Origin: Myroides indicus
Lineage (GTDB): Bacteria > Bacteroidota > Bacteroidia > Flavobacteriales > Flavobacteriaceae
Assembly (NCBI RefSeq): GCF_004364575.1
Contig: NZ_SOAG01000021.1
Span: forward strand, 1 to 64,000
Length of the DNA stretch: 64,000 bases
Direction of reading: 5' to 3'
The position numbers and the translations under genes were made by a program. The notes beneath the pieces are model-generated. The model was not told the origin of the DNA. It worked only from the letters and a program-made list of their open reading frames with translations, and did no database searches. Shown here piece after piece: positions 62,520-64,000 of the stretch (its first letter is position 1; the number at the start of each line of letters is the position of its first letter).

Positions 62520-63914
62520 TTGAAAAACAACAAACTTTTCATACTTATTATTATAGCTCTTGTATTAGGTGTTATATTAGGCGGAATTGTGCATTACAGT
62601 TATCGTCCTACTAGCCCTATTACTTCAGAAAACACAGAAATAGTATCTGAAAATGCAAAGAATTCTGTCATCCAAAACAAAACAGATACTGTAATTATTG
62701 AAAATGCTTCGGACAACACAGAAATTGCGGTAAGTAAAATCCCGCAAGAAATAAAAACTTTTTCAGATAATATAAAAGTATTGGGAACCATATTCATCCG
62801 GTTAGTTCAGATGATTATAGCTCCTTTAGTCTTTTGTACTCTTGTGGTAGGTATTGCCAAAATGGGCGATATGGGAATGGTCGGCAGAGTAGGCGGAAAG
62901 GCAATGGGCTGGTTTATTACAGCGTCATTGGTATCCTTGTGTATCGGGTTGATTTTGGTTAACTGGCTAAAACCAGGCGCAAATGCCAATTTTGATTTGG
63001 AAGATACTGCGGCTGCCTCTGATTTAATAAAAAACACATCGGCTTTTTCACTGCAAACATTTGTAGAGCATCTCATACCCAAAAGTATTTTTGAGGCATT
63101 TGCCCATAACGAAGTATTGCAAATTGTTGTATTTGCCGTTTTTTTCGGAGTGGCACTGGCTACTTTAGGCAAAAAGGGAAAACCTATCATCAAGCTGTTT
63201 AACCGCATTACGGAGGTGGTTTTAAAAATGGTAGAATACGTAATGTGGACTGCTCCGCTCGGCGTTCTGGGGGCTATTGCCAGTGCTGTAGCCCTGTATG
63301 GTTTTGGGATTTTTATAACCTATGCCAAATATATGGTAGCCTTTATTTTAGGATTGATTTTACTTTGGGTTGTGCTTATTTTAGTAGGTTATTTAATCAT
63401 CGGAAAAAATGTATGGAAATTGCTTAAACACATCAAAGAACCTTTGCTGATTGCTTTTTCAACCACCAGTAGCGAAGCCGTTTTTCCAAAACTGGTAGAT
63501 GAGTTAAAAAACTATGGCTGTTCGCCAAAAATTGTTTCTTTTACACTGCCTTTAGGATATTCTTTCAATTTGGACGGCAGTATGATGTATCTGACGTTTG
63601 CCAGTTTATTCATTGCTCAGATTTACGATATTCATATGCCTCTGGAAACCCAAATATTAATGCTTTTAGTTTTAATGGTTACCAGTAAAGGAGTGGCCGG
63701 AGTACCACGTGCTTCATTGATAGTGATTGTTGCAACTTGTGCCATGTTTGGCATTCCGCCAGAAGGAATTGCCTTTATTTTACCAATTGACCACTTTTGC
63801 GATATGGGAAGAAGTATGACCAACGTGTTAGGAAATGCTTTATCTACTGCCGCCATTGATAAATTTGAATCTAATAAAGATATACCAGAAAAAATCACAT
63901 CTATTACACAATAA
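62520..63914 (+). CDS. Dicarboxylate/amino acid:cation symporter (DAACS family)
   Basis: The 464-residue protein keeps the family transport core: re-entrant loop AFSTTSSEAVFPKL (HP1), PLGYSFNLDGSMMYLTFASLF (TM7, NMDGT-like) and VTSKGVAGVPRASLIVIVA (HP2). A hydrophilic insertion of about 45 residues rich in Asn, Glu and Lys lies between the first and second helices, longer than in GltPh. It carries Glu, Asp or C4-dicarboxylates with H+ or Na+. The start is TTG (MKNNKLFIL), with no nearby in-frame ATG. The next gene starts 9 bases after the stop. Confidence 0.9.
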   Translation: MKNNKLFILIIIALVLGVILGGIVHYSYRPTSPITSENTEIVSENAKNSVIQNKTDTVIIENASDNTEIAVSKIPQEIKTFSDNIKVLGTIFIRLVQMIIAPLVFCTLVVGIAKMGDMGMVGRVGGKAMGWFITASLVSLCIGLILVNWLKPGANANFDLEDTAAASDLIKNTSAFSLQTFVEHLIPKSIFEAFAHNEVLQIVVFAVFFGVALATLGKKGKPIIKLFNRITEVVLKMVEYVMWTAPLGVLGAIASAVALYGFGIFITYAKYMVAFILGLILLWVVLILVGYLIIGKNVWKLLKHIKEPLLIAFSTTSSEAVFPKLVDELKNYGCSPKIVSFTLPLGYSFNLDGSMMYLTFASLFIAQIYDIHMPLETQILMLLVLMVTSKGVAGVPRASLIVIVATCAMFGIPPEGIAFILPIDHFCDMGRSMTNVLGNALSTAAIDKFESNKDIPEKITSITQ

Positions 63915-63923
63915 ACACAAATC

Positions 63924-64000
63924 ATGAACGATTTTCACATTTCCCAACTTATCAACCCTGAATTTTATATCAATCTCGAAATAGGAGGGCATTCGATTGG
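63924..64000 (+). CDS. Possible DedA-family membrane protein, N-terminal 25 residues
   Basis: The ATG at 63924 opens a frame that runs off the right edge: MNDFHISQLINPEFYINLEI. The segment INPEFYI near the start is what I recall of flavobacterial DedA/VTT proteins, but only 25 residues are visible, so the call is tentative. It is likely co-transcribed with the symporter. Confidence 0.35.
   Translation, partial: MNDFHISQLINPEFYINLEIGGHSI

Overview
The window is low-GC DNA from a member of the Bacteroidota, most likely Flavobacteriaceae. The evidence is a SusC/SusD pair, several Bac-type promoters (TAnnTTTG at -7, TTG/TTTG about 20 bases upstream), few Shine-Dalgarno sequences, SPII lipoproteins, a MurF-Alr fusion, and families typical of the group (DUF3127, DUF4302, Mx1 metallopeptidase, GbsR-type regulator). 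Most of it is ordinary chromosome with housekeeping genes. The accessory parts are an IS982-type end at the left edge, the SusCD locus, an AT-rich bacteriocin-like cassette, and several decayed genes.

Layout. 1-218: truncated IS982-like element. 0.3-8.4 kb, mostly minus strand: duplicated-ATPase ABC protein, OsmC-like protein behind two short leader ORF/terminator modules, 3'-5' exonuclease, serine hydrolase, O-methyltransferase (plus), PAP2 phosphatase, TatA and two paralogous secreted proteins. 8.5-9.8 kb: PepE and five tandem tRNA-Gly(UCC) genes on an exact 112-bp period. 10-16.2 kb: regulator-adaptor-RND pump-outer-membrane factor operon with a palindromic operator in its promoter. 16.3-22.7 kb: deacetylase, atypical thioredoxin, phosphoesterase, polA, acyltransferase, lipoprotein. 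22.9-25.8 kb: rplM-rpsI-rpsB-tsf. 25.9-31.8 kb: tag, DUF2007, aat, DUF3127 with an SSB-like tail, flavin reductase, histidine kinase, HIT, greA, Rieske-like lipoprotein.

31.8-34.3 kb: a TonB-dependent receptor behind a TPP riboswitch, probably for thiamin uptake. 34.3-37.7 kb: arfB, decayed remnants, a Bax-inhibitor-like protein, a phosphopantetheinyl transferase, a lipoprotein and a small secreted-protein pseudogene. 37.7-44.9 kb: DUF4302, Mx1 metallopeptidase, SusD and SusC, with a G9 tract inside susD. 45.2-49.5 kb: mscL, murF-alr, and a glycine-zipper lipoprotein gene with two independent lesions plus a 50-residue two-helix membrane protein. 49.8-54.4 kb: MBL-rhodanese, thioredoxin, M16 peptidase. 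54.9-64 kb: lepA, dusB, MscS channel, C1 and S9 peptidases, a dicarboxylate/amino-acid symporter and the start of a possible DedA gene.

The observations I would follow up first are the two stacked leader-ORF/terminator modules before the OsmC-like gene, the terminator in the greA leader (GraL-like), the operator of the efflux operon, the G9 tract in susD, the doubly damaged bacteriocin-like cassette, and the SSB-like acidic tail on the DUF3127 protein. No CRISPR array, rRNA, prophage or complete transposon was seen.
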